Shown: positions 24,040-33,130, counted from the first letter of the stretch. The stretch: DNA of 42,173 nt from Deltaproteobacteria bacterium (GCA_002691205.1 NZHD01000057.1:1-42173); one strand, 5' to 3'. The notes: a model not told the origin generated them from the sequence alone. Made by a program: numbers and translations.

Positions 24040-25140
24040 ATGAGAAAGTTCAACTGGGGAATCCTTGGAACAGGTTTCGCGGCCCGAAAATTTCTTTTGG
24101 GTCTCCGCGCAAGTCCGGGTGCCCAAGTACTTGCCATAGGGTCTAGAACCAGAGAGCGAGCCGAACAGTTTGGAAAAGAATTAGGCGTTTCTCATATGTA
24201 CGGCAACTACGAAGAGGCCGTCCAAGACTCAGAGGTCGATGCTTTCTACGTCGCCACACCTCCGGCCATGCACCGTGCAGATGCGGAACTCTGCTTGCGC
24301 GCCGGCAAGCCGGTTCTGGTTGAAAAGCCCTTTGCGGTCACGGCTGATGAGAGTCGAGCCCTTGTCGAAACGGCGAGATCATGCGGCGTTTTCTGCATGG
24401 AGGGAATGTGGACTCGGTTTCTGCCCGCCATACAGCGAGCAAAACAGATCGTGGACGAAGGCGCCCTGGGTTCCCCCTGCCTGATGGAGGGAAGCTTCAG
24501 CTCCAAGGTTGCATTCGATGCCAGCCATCACCTGTTTAACATGAGCCTCGGCGGCGGCGCTTTGCTCGACCGCGGAGTTTACCTTGTCTCTCTCGCCCAC
24601 TACTTCCTAGGGGCACCGAAAGACGTTTCAAGTCAAACTCACCTACATGAGTCGGGCGTCGATGAACAGACCATCGCCTTGCTTCAATATGACCAAGGGG
24701 CGATGGCCAACCTCACCGCAAGCTTTCGCACGGAGGCTGAGAACGACTTCGTGCTCATGGGTACGGAGGCTCGGCTTAAACTTCACGGCCCCGTCTTCCG
24801 CCCTTCCCGTCTCAGCGTGGATGGAGTCAGCGCCCAGACGCTGACTTCGGCCTCAACCTCTTCTCAAAAAGAGGCTCTCCTCGAAGGTGGGGTTCTCCAA
24901 GGCCTGCAGCAACGTCTACCTGGTCTAAGACCCCTCGCCTCAAGAATTCTCCGTCGATCAAGACGCGAGTCTGTCTACTACAGCGGCAATGGGTACCATC
25001 ATCAAGCCGAAGAGGTGGCACGCTGCATCGAGGCGGGCCAACTTGAGAGCAAAATCATGCCTCTCTCGGAATCTATTTCGATTCTAGAAACGATTGACCA
25101 AATTCGCGAAACTTGGCCTAGGGTAGACTCCCAGAAGTGA
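24040..25140 (+). CDS. Gfo/Idh/MocA family oxidoreductase (first)
   Basis: This 366-residue NAD(P)-dependent oxidoreductase has a Rossmann motif in NWGILGTGFAARKFL (5-19) and the family EKP motif at 95-97, whose lysine is catalytic, in VLVEKPFAV. EGMWTRFLPAIQRAK is the pattern seen in dihydrodiol-dehydrogenase-like members. GGGALLDRGVYLVSLAHYFL carries conserved active-site Asp and Tyr/His positions. These enzymes oxidise or reduce sugar ring carbons, often for nucleotide sugars. It lies 95 bp after the glycosyltransferase and 58 bp before a second family member, suggesting successive steps on one sugar. The exact substrate is not visible from sequence. Confidence 0.87.
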   Translation: MRKFNWGILGTGFAARKFLLGLRASPGAQVLAIGSRTRERAEQFGKELGVSHMYGNYEEAVQDSEVDAFYVATPPAMHRADAELCLRAGKPVLVEKPFAVTADESRALVETARSCGVFCMEGMWTRFLPAIQRAKQIVDEGALGSPCLMEGSFSSKVAFDASHHLFNMSLGGGALLDRGVYLVSLAHYFLGAPKDVSSQTHLHESGVDEQTIALLQYDQGAMANLTASFRTEAENDFVLMGTEARLKLHGPVFRPSRLSVDGVSAQTLTSASTSSQKEALLEGGVLQGLQQRLPGLRPLASRILRRSRRESVYYSGNGYHHQAEEVARCIEAGQLESKIMPLSESISILETIDQIRETWPRVDSQK

Positions 25141-25198
25141 GTGCGGATTGAAAAATGCTTAACCCTCTACCCATGACACCAGAAACCGGAGCCAAATT

Positions 25199-26521
25199 GT
25201 GCGCATAGCCATCGTCGGTTGCGGATACGTCTTTGATCATTACATGGAATCTCTTCAATTCCATCCTGAACTTTCCATTATCGGCGTTTGTGAAATAGAT
25301 CCTTTACGCGCCAAAACTGTGCGGGAAGTATTCGGCCTCTTCGTCTATGAGTCTGTAGAGAAAATGCTTGCCGACGAACGGGTACAAACGGTTGTCAACT
25401 TAACCGACCCGGACAACCACTTTGCCGTTAACAAAGCGGCCCTTCTTGCGGGCAAACATGTCTACTCAGAAAAACCGCTTTCGACTTCTTTTAGCGAAGC
25501 TCAAGAACTCTTCGAAATCGCTCAAGACAGTAAGCTCCTTCTTTCCTCAGCTCCGTGCAGCGTTCTGAGTGAGTCGGCTCAGACTCTGTGGAAGGCTGTG
25601 CTCGACGGAGGCGTAGGAAATGTTCGCCTCGTCTATGCAGAACTTGACGACAATCCGATCTACAAGATGCAACCGGAAGGCTGGACGAACGAGACGGGAG
25701 CGCCATGGCCCTATCTCAACGAGTATGAGGTGGGCTGCACTTTGGAACATGCTGGCTACTACCTCACCTGGCTCGCCGCAATGTTCGGTCCAGCAGAATC
25801 CCTCAGTGTTTTTTCGGACTGCGTCGTCCCGGACAAGACTCCGCTCCCCCTCGACCCACCTGATACCCCAGATTTTTCCGTAGCCTGTATTGTCTTTAAA
25901 TCCGGAGTCGTGGCAAGGCTCACTTGCAGCATCGTTTCACCGTATGATCACCGCCTCCGCATCATCGGCGATGAAGGCGTTCTTCAAGTGGACGAGTGTT
26001 GGCACTACTCCACTCCCGTCTATCTTGAGCGCTTCTCACAAAAGTCTCTGAATGCTCGTAAGTCGAGAACCGTACGTGCCCAATCTCTTTTAAGGTCTCT
26101 TTTTGGAATCGGCGGATCAAAGCTTCCCCTTGTGGCTCCATCCGATCGTCAACTCCCGGGCCGATTACGAGAGGTTCTGAACCGAAAGCGATCTCCTCTC
26201 TCCGCCGCCCTCAAACTCATCAGCAAGCGAGAGCTCGTCTCCATGGATTTTTTTCGTGGCGTCGCCGAGATGGGCTCTGCGTTAACCGAGAATCGCGACT
26301 GCGTGCTCTCAGCCGAGTTCGTTCTTCACGTAAATGAGCTCACACTCGCGATTCAAAATGCGGGCCGCTCCGCCCAAACGTACATTCCGCAGACGACCTT
26401 CACGCCGATCTCGCCTCTGTCCTCCACGCTGAACTCAGAAAAAAACTACGCCCCGTCAGAACAGGGCCCAGAGAATAACTCGCTTCTCAACCGTCTGATC
26501 TCTCGCGCGCACAAGCACTAA
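25199..26521 (+). CDS. Gfo/Idh/MocA family oxidoreductase (second)
   Basis: This 440-residue protein has a Rossmann start RIAIVGCGYVFDHYMES (2-18) and EKP at 91-93. NEYEVGCTLEHAGYYLTWLA matches the catalytic Asp/His region, although the usual GGG-x-x-x-D is changed to VGCTLEH. The start is GTG at 25199, with GGAG seven bases upstream. It is longer than most family members: the tail (about 300-440) adds a basic segment and a Ser/Pro/Asn-rich C-terminus. It shows little similarity to the first copy beyond the fold. Probable role: sugar dehydrogenase or reductase in the same pathway as the neighbouring glycosyltransferase. Confidence 0.85.
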   Translation: MRIAIVGCGYVFDHYMESLQFHPELSIIGVCEIDPLRAKTVREVFGLFVYESVEKMLADERVQTVVNLTDPDNHFAVNKAALLAGKHVYSEKPLSTSFSEAQELFEIAQDSKLLLSSAPCSVLSESAQTLWKAVLDGGVGNVRLVYAELDDNPIYKMQPEGWTNETGAPWPYLNEYEVGCTLEHAGYYLTWLAAMFGPAESLSVFSDCVVPDKTPLPLDPPDTPDFSVACIVFKSGVVARLTCSIVSPYDHRLRIIGDEGVLQVDECWHYSTPVYLERFSQKSLNARKSRTVRAQSLLRSLFGIGGSKLPLVAPSDRQLPGRLREVLNRKRSPLSAALKLISKRELVSMDFFRGVAEMGSALTENRDCVLSAEFVLHVNELTLAIQNAGRSAQTYIPQTTFTPISPLSSTLNSEKNYAPSEQGPENNSLLNRLISRAHKH

Positions 26522-26672
26522 AAAAGCGTCTTCCAGCACTAGACAGTCGCCGCTGAACGGCTGAGGAGGCTCACTTTAGGGTCGGCTGAACAGCGAAGGG
26601 GGCGCTGGTGCAAACCGCCTTGATTCAAACCCCCATTAGGCTCCCGAGCGCTGGGTCTGCTATCACCATCCA

Positions 26673-28016
26673 GTGAAATTTGGTCAAAAAAGCCTCGCCC
26701 ACATTCGTTATCGTGACTTACTTGCGATGGCGGGCCCCTACATTCTCGCCAATACGGCCGTCCCCATGCTCGGCCTTGTGGACACGGCGGTGATTGGGCA
26801 GACCGGAAGCACAGCCGACCTTGGCGCCATCGCTGTGGGCGGAATTTTATTCAGTTTCATTTTCTGGAGCTTTGGCTTCCTCCGAATGGGAACAACGGGC
26901 TTTGTTGCCCTCGCGGACGGAAAACAAGATGAACCGGAAATCCGTGCGGCCGCAAGTCGCGCTGTTCTCATGGCCATTGGGATTAGCGCGCTGCTTCTGG
27001 TTCTTGCCCAAGAAATTCAAAACCTTGCCTTTGCGTTGCTCGGGGCGAGCGATGAAGTAGAGCAGATCGCAAAGGATTACTTTCGTATCCGGATGTGGGG
27101 TTCTCCCGCGAGCCTCTCTCTTTTCGCTCTACTTGGGGTACTGATTGGTCTCGGCCAAGCTCGAGCCGTGCTTATTATTCAGGTTTTTTTGAACGGCCTT
27201 AACATCACCCTCGACTTACTTTTAGCAGGTCATCTCGAAATGGGAGTCCGAGGAATCGCCTTCGGCACTGTGATTTCAGAGTGGACGACTCTGGTGGCAG
27301 GCTCTCTAATTGTGGTCTCGCGGCTTCGTCAGCGTCACGAAGATCACGAGCCCATCGTGCCCTGGGAACGAATTAAAAAGCTAAAGCCCATGTGGAGCAG
27401 CTTTCGGTCAAATCTTAACATCATGATTCGGACCTTATTTCTTGTTTTTGGCTTTGCGTGGTTCACAAATCAGGGCGCTCGCTACGGCGACACTGTTCTC
27501 GCTTCAAACCATATTTTGCTTCAATTCATTGCGTTCGCTGCATTTTTCTTGGATGGCTTTGCCAACGTGGTGGAGTCTCTCTCAGGCAAAGCTTTTGGAG
27601 CGGGTCGGGGCAACCTATTGAACGTCGTGGTCCGTAGAACCACTCTTCTGGCGAGCGGCACAGCTTTCGCCTTAGCCGTCGCGACGGTGGGGTTGGGGGC
27701 GCATGGGATCTCTTTTCTGACGGCCATCCCCGATGTTCAGCAGCAGGCCGCCCATTCGCTTCCTTTCGCCTCGGCATATATCTTTTTGTCGTTCGCTGCT
27801 TTTCAGCTGGACGGCATTTTTATCGGCACGTCTCGGACCCGGGCCATGCGAAACGCTTCGGCTTTATCCACAACGATCTTCGTTCTCACCACGATTCCAT
27901 TATCGGTTCGGTTTGGGAACGACGGGCTTTGGTTGGCCTTCAACGTATATGTCGTCTGCAGAGCGCTCGCACTCGGCGTTCAATACCCTGCATTGCAAAA
28001 AGCTTCGACTCAGTGA
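26673..28016 (+). CDS. MATE family transporter, DinF-like
   Basis: This 447-residue membrane protein of about twelve helices has the DinF-branch pattern: MAGPYILANTAVPMLGLVDT (about 14-33), AVIGQTGSTADLGAIAVGG, then FLRMGTTGFVALADGKQ (about 70-86). Family knowledge: DinF-type MATE proteins are H+- or Na+-driven exporters, some protecting against oxidative stress or bile salts. The MOP superfamily also includes polysaccharide flippases, so its place after sugar genes is suggestive, but the sequence is MATE rather than Wzx. The start is GTG at 26673 without a clear ribosome site, so the true start could be slightly downstream. It converges with the lipoprotein gene, 36 bp apart. Confidence 0.85.
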   Translation: MKFGQKSLAHIRYRDLLAMAGPYILANTAVPMLGLVDTAVIGQTGSTADLGAIAVGGILFSFIFWSFGFLRMGTTGFVALADGKQDEPEIRAAASRAVLMAIGISALLLVLAQEIQNLAFALLGASDEVEQIAKDYFRIRMWGSPASLSLFALLGVLIGLGQARAVLIIQVFLNGLNITLDLLLAGHLEMGVRGIAFGTVISEWTTLVAGSLIVVSRLRQRHEDHEPIVPWERIKKLKPMWSSFRSNLNIMIRTLFLVFGFAWFTNQGARYGDTVLASNHILLQFIAFAAFFLDGFANVVESLSGKAFGAGRGNLLNVVVRRTTLLASGTAFALAVATVGLGAHGISFLTAIPDVQQQAAHSLPFASAYIFLSFAAFQLDGIFIGTSRTRAMRNASALSTTIFVLTTIPLSVRFGNDGLWLAFNVYVVCRALALGVQYPALQKASTQ

Positions 28017-28052
28017 CCGCTTCGAAGCGACAGAACCCGAGCTAGAGCTGAC

Positions 28053-29189
28053 TCAAGAACCAGATGGCGATACTGTTGAATAAGATGAGTAACCGAAGTC
28101 AATCACGGACCGCAGCGGCGCGTGCTCTTCACTCGACCCACAACATGGGAAACCGTAACTCTGCTCGGAGCTTGAGGCAGGACAAGAGTCAAGATCGTAA
28201 ACGGTCGGGGCACTCATCGATACACCTGGGATCGCCGCTCCCCCAGTGGTCACCACCGAACGCGCACCACGGGCTCCAATTCGATCAGTCGGATACTGAT
28301 TAACCAGAATAGAGCCCGCGACGGGATCCTCGTCGAAGCAGCATGTATAAAGAGGATCATCCTGCTCTATCATCTCTGACATAATGCCTACGGGAAACAT
28401 TTGCGCGAGGTCCCAGTACGGATTAGTGGCGTTGGTGTCTCCAAGGAAAATGACTTGGGCGACATCTCCACACAGAGCGGAAAGTTGTCGGGTAAAGTTC
28501 TCAGTACCGAACGGGCCCGTATTTTCGATATTTGAAAGGCAATCTATGGGCAGATTCAAGTCGCAGCTTCTTTGGTCTTCAGCCGTCACCGGGTGAGGTA
28601 GATTTGCAGTCACCACGCAAAGCTCGTTAGCCGCTTGATCTTGAAAACGACCAATCGCGAACGCTCGAGACCCAATCGTGTGGCCATCGGGAATCGGAGT
28701 GGATTGAGGATCCCCCGCACAAGCACAGCAAGGCGTTGACTCTCCCCATACGCACGTGGCCGGTGGAGAACTGTCATCCGTAAGCGGGCAAGCATTTCCA
28801 GATTCGTCGATGGGAAACGAACCCGTCAAGGTCCACGTATCCACATCGTAAAGAAGGCCAATCACGTCAGCATATGCTTCGGATCCTGAATGGTCGCAAA
28901 AAGCACCCAGTGCCTGAAAGTTCTCCGGCAGGTCGATGCTCTGATTCTCGAGCTGTGAAATCGCAAAAAAATCGGGAGGGCCGTCTGCATCTGAACTCCG
29001 CAAAACCTGCTCAACCCAATCGACCGCATTCTCGCTCCCCGCGCCGCTGCAAGCATAATGCGGTTTGTAGTCATAGACCTCGACGTAGCGGGAGCCGCTC
29101 CCATCGCTTTCTTGGTCGCTAGAACACGCGAAGATAAGGCCCAAAGAAGCGACACTGATGAGAGCAATCACATAACTAAGTTTTTTCAT
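28053..29189 (-). CDS. Cysteine-rich lipoprotein, EEP-superfamily-like
   Basis: This 378-residue protein has a lipoprotein signal (MKKLSYVIALISVASLGLIF then ACSS, Cys about 22). The body has features of an endonuclease/exonuclease/phosphatase fold: FFAISQLEN (metal-Glu position), VIGLLYDVDTWTL, ELCVVTANLPHP, VIFLGDTNATNPYWD and TDRIGARGARSVV, with EEHAPL near the end like the terminal SDH. The final His is kept, but GDTN has Thr-Asn as in GDFN. Unusual cysteine clusters (CVWGESTPCCACAG, YTCCFDED, FPCCGS) suggest disulphides, fitting an exported protein. Function is unverified: a surface phosphoesterase or nuclease, or an inactive relative. The first in-frame ATG is 29189; a TTG two codons earlier is less likely. 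Confidence 0.65.
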   Translation of the reverse strand: MKKLSYVIALISVASLGLIFACSSDQESDGSGSRYVEVYDYKPHYACSGAGSENAVDWVEQVLRSSDADGPPDFFAISQLENQSIDLPENFQALGAFCDHSGSEAYADVIGLLYDVDTWTLTGSFPIDESGNACPLTDDSSPPATCVWGESTPCCACAGDPQSTPIPDGHTIGSRAFAIGRFQDQAANELCVVTANLPHPVTAEDQRSCDLNLPIDCLSNIENTGPFGTENFTRQLSALCGDVAQVIFLGDTNATNPYWDLAQMFPVGIMSEMIEQDDPLYTCCFDEDPVAGSILVNQYPTDRIGARGARSVVTTGGAAIPGVSMSAPTVYDLDSCPASSSEQSYGFPCCGSSEEHAPLRSVIDFGYSSYSTVSPSGS

Positions 29190-29357
29190 AAGCAAAAGTA
29201 TACTCAGAAGAGCCTACCTTACCTCCCTTATACGGCCGTCGACCGGCCTCAGGTGCATTTGGCTTCACCCTTAATCCAGAGAAGAATACACCAAAATCTA
29301 TATCAGATGGTCTATTGTCTAACTAATTCGATATCCATCACCGCGGAGAAATCATTA

Positions 29358-30446
29358 ATGCCGAAGGTACGCGCCGCAGTATGTCATGAATTTGGGAAGC
29401 CCTTAGTCCTAGAGGAAGTCCTCTTACGTGAGCCTGAGGCGGGTGAGCTTGAAGTCACCCTTAAGGCTTGTGCGGTTTGTCACTCTGACGTCTCCCACAT
29501 GGCAGGCGATTGGGGCGGGCACCTTCCCGCGGTGTACGGGCATGAAGCGGCCGGCACCATTACGGGTATAGGTCCAGATGTTTCCCACTATAAGCTTGGA
29601 GATACCGTTGTTGTCACTTTGATTCGTGCATGCGGTCATTGTGTTTCTTGCAACACAGGAAAGCCCACATGCTGTGAGACAAAGTATGACGTTGTCGCCG
29701 GCCCCCTCAAAACAATCGACGGCAAGCCCATGCAGCAAGGGATGGCCACGGGGGCTTTCGCCGAAAAAGTAGTCGTAGATCAGAGCCAAATACAACTCGT
29801 CCCCGAAAACATTCCCATGACGTCTGCCTCGCTCCTGGCCTGCGGCGTCATCACGGGTATCGGCGCTGTCACCAACACGGCCAAAGTGAGCACTGGTTCT
29901 ACAGTGGCTGTCATCGGTGCCGGTGGCGTGGGTCTTAACGCAATCCAAGGCTCAGCGATCGCTGGAGCATCTAAAATTATTGCCATCGACATTTCAGAAA
30001 AAAAACTGGAAGTCGCCAAAGAGTTTGGGGCGACGCACGGCGTTCTCGCGAGCGCCGAGAAACCCCATCGCATTGTGAAAAAAATGACGGGCGGTCGAGG
30101 CGTTGATTATGTTTTTGTCACGGTAGGGTCTATTCCCGCTTACGAAAGCGCTAGCCGGCTCTTAAGTGTCGGCGGGAGTGTCGTCATGGTGGGAATGCCT
30201 CCCTCTGGCGCAAAGGTTCCCGTCGAACCCGTGATTCTAGCCATGACGAGTCAGTCACTACTGGGGTCTTACATGGGAAATGCCGTTCTCAAAAAAGACA
30301 TCCCATTCTTAATCGATTTGTACGAACAAGGCCGACTAAAACTCGATGAGTTAGTCACGAATCAATTCTCGCTTGGCCAAATCAACGAAGCCATCGATGA
30401 CGTGAAGGCCGGCAATACGCGCCGGAACGTCATCGTCTTCGATTAA
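29358..30446 (+). CDS. Zinc-dependent alcohol dehydrogenase (MDR family)
   Basis: This 362-residue medium-chain dehydrogenase interconverts an alcohol and an aldehyde with NAD(H). Catalytic zinc ligands are Cys 41 (VCHSDVSH) and the His-Glu pair 61-62 (YGHEAAG). The structural zinc lobe is CGHCVSCNTGKPTCC. The Rossmann motif is VIGAGGVGLNAIQG. GGRGVDYVFVTVG and MVGMPPSGAKVPVEP also match class III/formaldehyde-type MDR enzymes. The start is ATG 29358, preceded by GGAG at nine bases; the open frame extends 300 nt further upstream but overlaps the divergent lipoprotein gene and is not protein-like. It stands alone, convergent with the acyl-CoA dehydrogenase pair. Confidence 0.88.
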   Translation: MPKVRAAVCHEFGKPLVLEEVLLREPEAGELEVTLKACAVCHSDVSHMAGDWGGHLPAVYGHEAAGTITGIGPDVSHYKLGDTVVVTLIRACGHCVSCNTGKPTCCETKYDVVAGPLKTIDGKPMQQGMATGAFAEKVVVDQSQIQLVPENIPMTSASLLACGVITGIGAVTNTAKVSTGSTVAVIGAGGVGLNAIQGSAIAGASKIIAIDISEKKLEVAKEFGATHGVLASAEKPHRIVKKMTGGRGVDYVFVTVGSIPAYESASRLLSVGGSVVMVGMPPSGAKVPVEPVILAMTSQSLLGSYMGNAVLKKDIPFLIDLYEQGRLKLDELVTNQFSLGQINEAIDDVKAGNTRRNVIVFD

Positions 30447-30500
30447 GTCTTTTTCTTACTTTTCAAACGCGAATCACTTCACATTCAGAACTGAGCTGCC

Positions 30501-31652
30501 TCAAACCACCGCTTCAAATGCCTTCAGCGATTGAAACCGCGACACATGCCAGTCCGCATCTCCGAAGAGACCATTAAGCACACGAAGTCGTTTAAAGAAA
30601 AGCCCTTCATCCTGTTCATCGGTCACTCCAATACCACCGAACAGCTGGATCGCATTTTTCTGAATAAACCACCCTCCGTCTGAGAGTTGAAGCTTCGCAG
30701 CTGAGATCTCGGCTTTTCGGATTTCAGAATCAGGATGGTCCGCTTGGATGGAAGCCAAAATCGAAGCCGAGTTGCAAAGCTCCATCTCAGCATACATGTC
30801 ACTCGCGATATGCTGCAGCGCTTGAAAGGAGCCAATCGGCACGCCAAACTGCTCGCGTTCCTTCAAGTAAGCCACTGTTCGCTCAAAGAGCTCACGAACC
30901 TGACCGAGACCTTCAGCACATGCGGCGGCTGCGCCGCGATCAACCGCTTTTTCTATCGTTGCGAATGCGTCGCCCTCACGACCCAAAAGACGATCGGCCG
31001 AGACCTCTACATCCGTGAAGCGAAGTACCGCTGTTCGCTGGCCATCCATACCGGGGACGCGAATGCACTCTAATCCCTGAGCATCTCCATCCACCACAAA
31101 GAGGGATAAGCCCGACTCGTCTAGCTGATCGCCCCCTGTTCGAGCCGCCACAATGATTTGATCTGCAGCATGGCCGTTGAGAACCCAGACCTTCTCACCG
31201 CTAATCTTCCAACCATCGCCCACCTTCTCTGCGCGGGTCAGACAATCAGACAGATTGTATCGGCTCTGGGTCTCGCTGTAGGCAAAGGCAAGAGAGGTTT
31301 GACCTTCCATCATCGGGGTGAGGTATGCCTCGCATTGCTTCTCATCAGCTTGATCTGACAGAATGCCCCCGGCGAGAACCACCGAAGCGATGAAGGGCTC
31401 TGGCACGAGACCTCGACCCAGTTGTTCAAGAATAATGGCGAGATCAACAAAACTCCCGCCGAATCCGCCCTGAGCTTCGGGAATTGCAATCCCGAGCCAC
31501 CCCTGCTCGGCCATTCTGGCCCACATTTCGGGCTCCCAGCCACGTTCGGTCTCTCGCAATTTACGAAAACGACTCACGGGGGTTTCTTGAGCGACAAATT
31601 TCGCCGTCTGGTCCATGATCATCTGTTGTTCTTCGGTGAGATCAAAGTTCAT
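30501..31652 (-). CDS. Acyl-CoA dehydrogenase (second of a pair)
   Basis: This 383-residue FAD enzyme of the acyl-CoA dehydrogenase family starts MNFDLTEEQQMIMDQTAKFV. The middle domain holds TSLAFAYSETQSRYN, where the usual ALTEP is altered. The C-terminal domain has QFGVPIGSFQALQHIASDMY and QLFGGIGVTDEQDEGLFFKR. Family knowledge: it removes two hydrogens from acyl-CoA and passes electrons to ETF. The changed ALTEP region and pairing with the gene just upstream recall the two-gene heterotetrameric dehydrogenases of steroid side-chain breakdown, in which one subunit lacks full catalytic residues. AAGGAAGACATT precedes the ATG. It lies 27 bp after its partner, surely co-transcribed. Confidence 0.9.
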   Translation of the reverse strand: MNFDLTEEQQMIMDQTAKFVAQETPVSRFRKLRETERGWEPEMWARMAEQGWLGIAIPEAQGGFGGSFVDLAIILEQLGRGLVPEPFIASVVLAGGILSDQADEKQCEAYLTPMMEGQTSLAFAYSETQSRYNLSDCLTRAEKVGDGWKISGEKVWVLNGHAADQIIVAARTGGDQLDESGLSLFVVDGDAQGLECIRVPGMDGQRTAVLRFTDVEVSADRLLGREGDAFATIEKAVDRGAAAACAEGLGQVRELFERTVAYLKEREQFGVPIGSFQALQHIASDMYAEMELCNSASILASIQADHPDSEIRKAEISAAKLQLSDGGWFIQKNAIQLFGGIGVTDEQDEGLFFKRLRVLNGLFGDADWHVSRFQSLKAFEAVV

Positions 31653-31679
31653 AATGTCTTCCTTGCTAGCGGCTAAAGA

Positions 31680-32867
31680 TCACGCGCTCGGTAGTCGAAG
31701 AAGGTGCTTCGAAATAATATTCTTCTGGATCTCGTTTGATCCGCCATAGATTGTCGCCGCACGCAAATAGTTGAACTGGGATGCAATGGCTTGTTGATGA
31801 CTGGGTAGCGCCTCTTCCGGAGAATCGAGCCATCCCATAGCGTTCTGCCCCAAGGCATCCATCGACAATTCGGTGACCTCTTGCTGCAACTCTGTACCGA
31901 CAATCTTGAGGACCGAACTCTCTGCACCCGGCGCATGACCGACCTGCGCTGCAGCTAACGCACGCAGATTAAAGATTTCGATTGCTCGAAGTCGCATCTG
32001 CTTGCGCGCGATCCTTGCCCGGAAAGTTGGATCATCGAAAAGCGTGCTGTTTCCAACGGCTGTTCTTTGCGCATTCTTCTTGACCTGGGTCAGGCCGCGT
32101 TCAGACTCAGTGATTCCTCCAATTCCCGTGCGTTCGTGACCCAGCAACGCCTTAGCCATGGACCAGCCGCCGTTCTCCGGGCCCACTCGATTCGCCTTGG
32201 GAACGCGAGCGTCCTTGAACCAAGTTTCCGAAAAAGCCAAGGTTCCGCCCGTTGTGAGAAAAGGTTTTACGTCGATTCCATCGGTATTATGGATGTCGGC
32301 CAGCAGAAACGAAATTCCTTCTTGCTTCTTACCTTCGGCGCTGGTTCGACACAGCACGAAAATCCAGTCCGCGTATTGGGCATAGGTGGTCCAGGTCTTC
32401 TGTCCATTTAAAATGTAATCGTCCCCATCTGACTCAGCACGCAACTGAAGGTTGGCCAGATCGGAGCCTGCGTTTGGTTCAGAATAGCCTTGGCACCAAA
32501 TTTCTTCGCCTGCAAGAATCGCCGGGAGAAAACGTTTCTTCTGCTCCTCGTTTCCGTACTGAATAATCAACGGACCCACCATGGAGAGGCCAAAGGGAGA
32601 AAGGGACGGCGCATTAGCCCGAACACACTCCTCTTGAAAGATTGCACGCTGTGAAACATCCCAGCCCGTGCCGCCCACTTCCTCAGGCCAGCCAGGCGCG
32701 GCCCAACCCTTGGCGTAAAGAATTTTGTGCCACTCCATGACTTCGGTGTGTTCGAAGTTCGCGCCATCTTCGGCATGTTTCTTCATGGTCGCGGGCATGG
32801 ATTCAGCGATCCAACTGCGAACCTCATCGCGAAACTGGTCTTGCTCGGGGGTGTATGAAAGCTCCAT
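31680..32867 (-). CDS. Acyl-CoA dehydrogenase (first of a pair)
   Basis: This 395-residue FAD enzyme starts MELSYTPEQDQFRDEVRSWI. WCQGYSEPNAGSDLANLQLR (about 131-150) is the substrate/FAD motif, ILNGQKTWTTYAQYADWIFV follows, and the C-terminal ATIYGGSNEIQKNIISKHLL carries the FAD-binding end. The architecture matches FadE-type long or branched acyl-CoA dehydrogenases. It is the leader of a two-gene minus-strand unit; GGAGAGG lies upstream of the ATG. Together with the 383-residue partner it likely forms a mixed complex. The substrate is not determinable; a steroid, terpenoid or branched fatty acyl-CoA would fit the pairing. Confidence 0.9.
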   Translation of the reverse strand: MELSYTPEQDQFRDEVRSWIAESMPATMKKHAEDGANFEHTEVMEWHKILYAKGWAAPGWPEEVGGTGWDVSQRAIFQEECVRANAPSLSPFGLSMVGPLIIQYGNEEQKKRFLPAILAGEEIWCQGYSEPNAGSDLANLQLRAESDGDDYILNGQKTWTTYAQYADWIFVLCRTSAEGKKQEGISFLLADIHNTDGIDVKPFLTTGGTLAFSETWFKDARVPKANRVGPENGGWSMAKALLGHERTGIGGITESERGLTQVKKNAQRTAVGNSTLFDDPTFRARIARKQMRLRAIEIFNLRALAAAQVGHAPGAESSVLKIVGTELQQEVTELSMDALGQNAMGWLDSPEEALPSHQQAIASQFNYLRAATIYGGSNEIQKNIISKHLLRLPSA

Positions 32868-33016
32868 TCTTAAATCCTCTCCGTTAGGCGCGTACTTATA
32901 AAGCAGCCCTAGAGCATATTGAGATTTTCACTTTCTGGCAAGCGAAACGGCTCAAGGTGCAATTATCGGGCGATCTCTCCCCGATCAGCCTCTTTTTAGG
33001 AGATAAAGGAAAAGCA

Positions 33017-33130
33017 ATGAGCCGCGAGACTATTAAAAAGGGGAGTCACAGAATCAAGAATCATACCGAGACCGAAAAAATAAGGTTGGGCCCAAAGTCG
33101 CCCAGACGCAGGGATTTTGAAAGAGCCTGA
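33017..33130 (+). CDS. Possible small basic peptide upstream of the monooxygenase
   Basis: A 37-codon frame starts at ATG 33017 after AAAGGAAAAGCA, an acceptable ribosome site, and ends 30 bp before the monooxygenase start. The peptide (MSRETIKKGSHRIKNHTETE, then a basic tail rich in Arg/Lys/Pro) has no recognised domain. It could be a leader peptide coupled to the downstream gene or simply a chance frame. Only the site spacing supports it. Confidence 0.22.
   Translation: MSRETIKKGSHRIKNHTETEKIRLGPKSPRRRDFERA

Noticed and set aside
29234..29248. GGCCG-tcgac-CGGCC inverted repeat between the lipoprotein and alcohol dehydrogenase genes
   Set aside because: The arms are only 5 bp of pure GC, common by chance here, and no promoter is recognisable around it.
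29058..29357. 100-codon N-terminal extension of the alcohol dehydrogenase
   Set aside because: It overlaps the divergent lipoprotein gene and is not protein-like, while ATG 29358 matches the usual MDR start.
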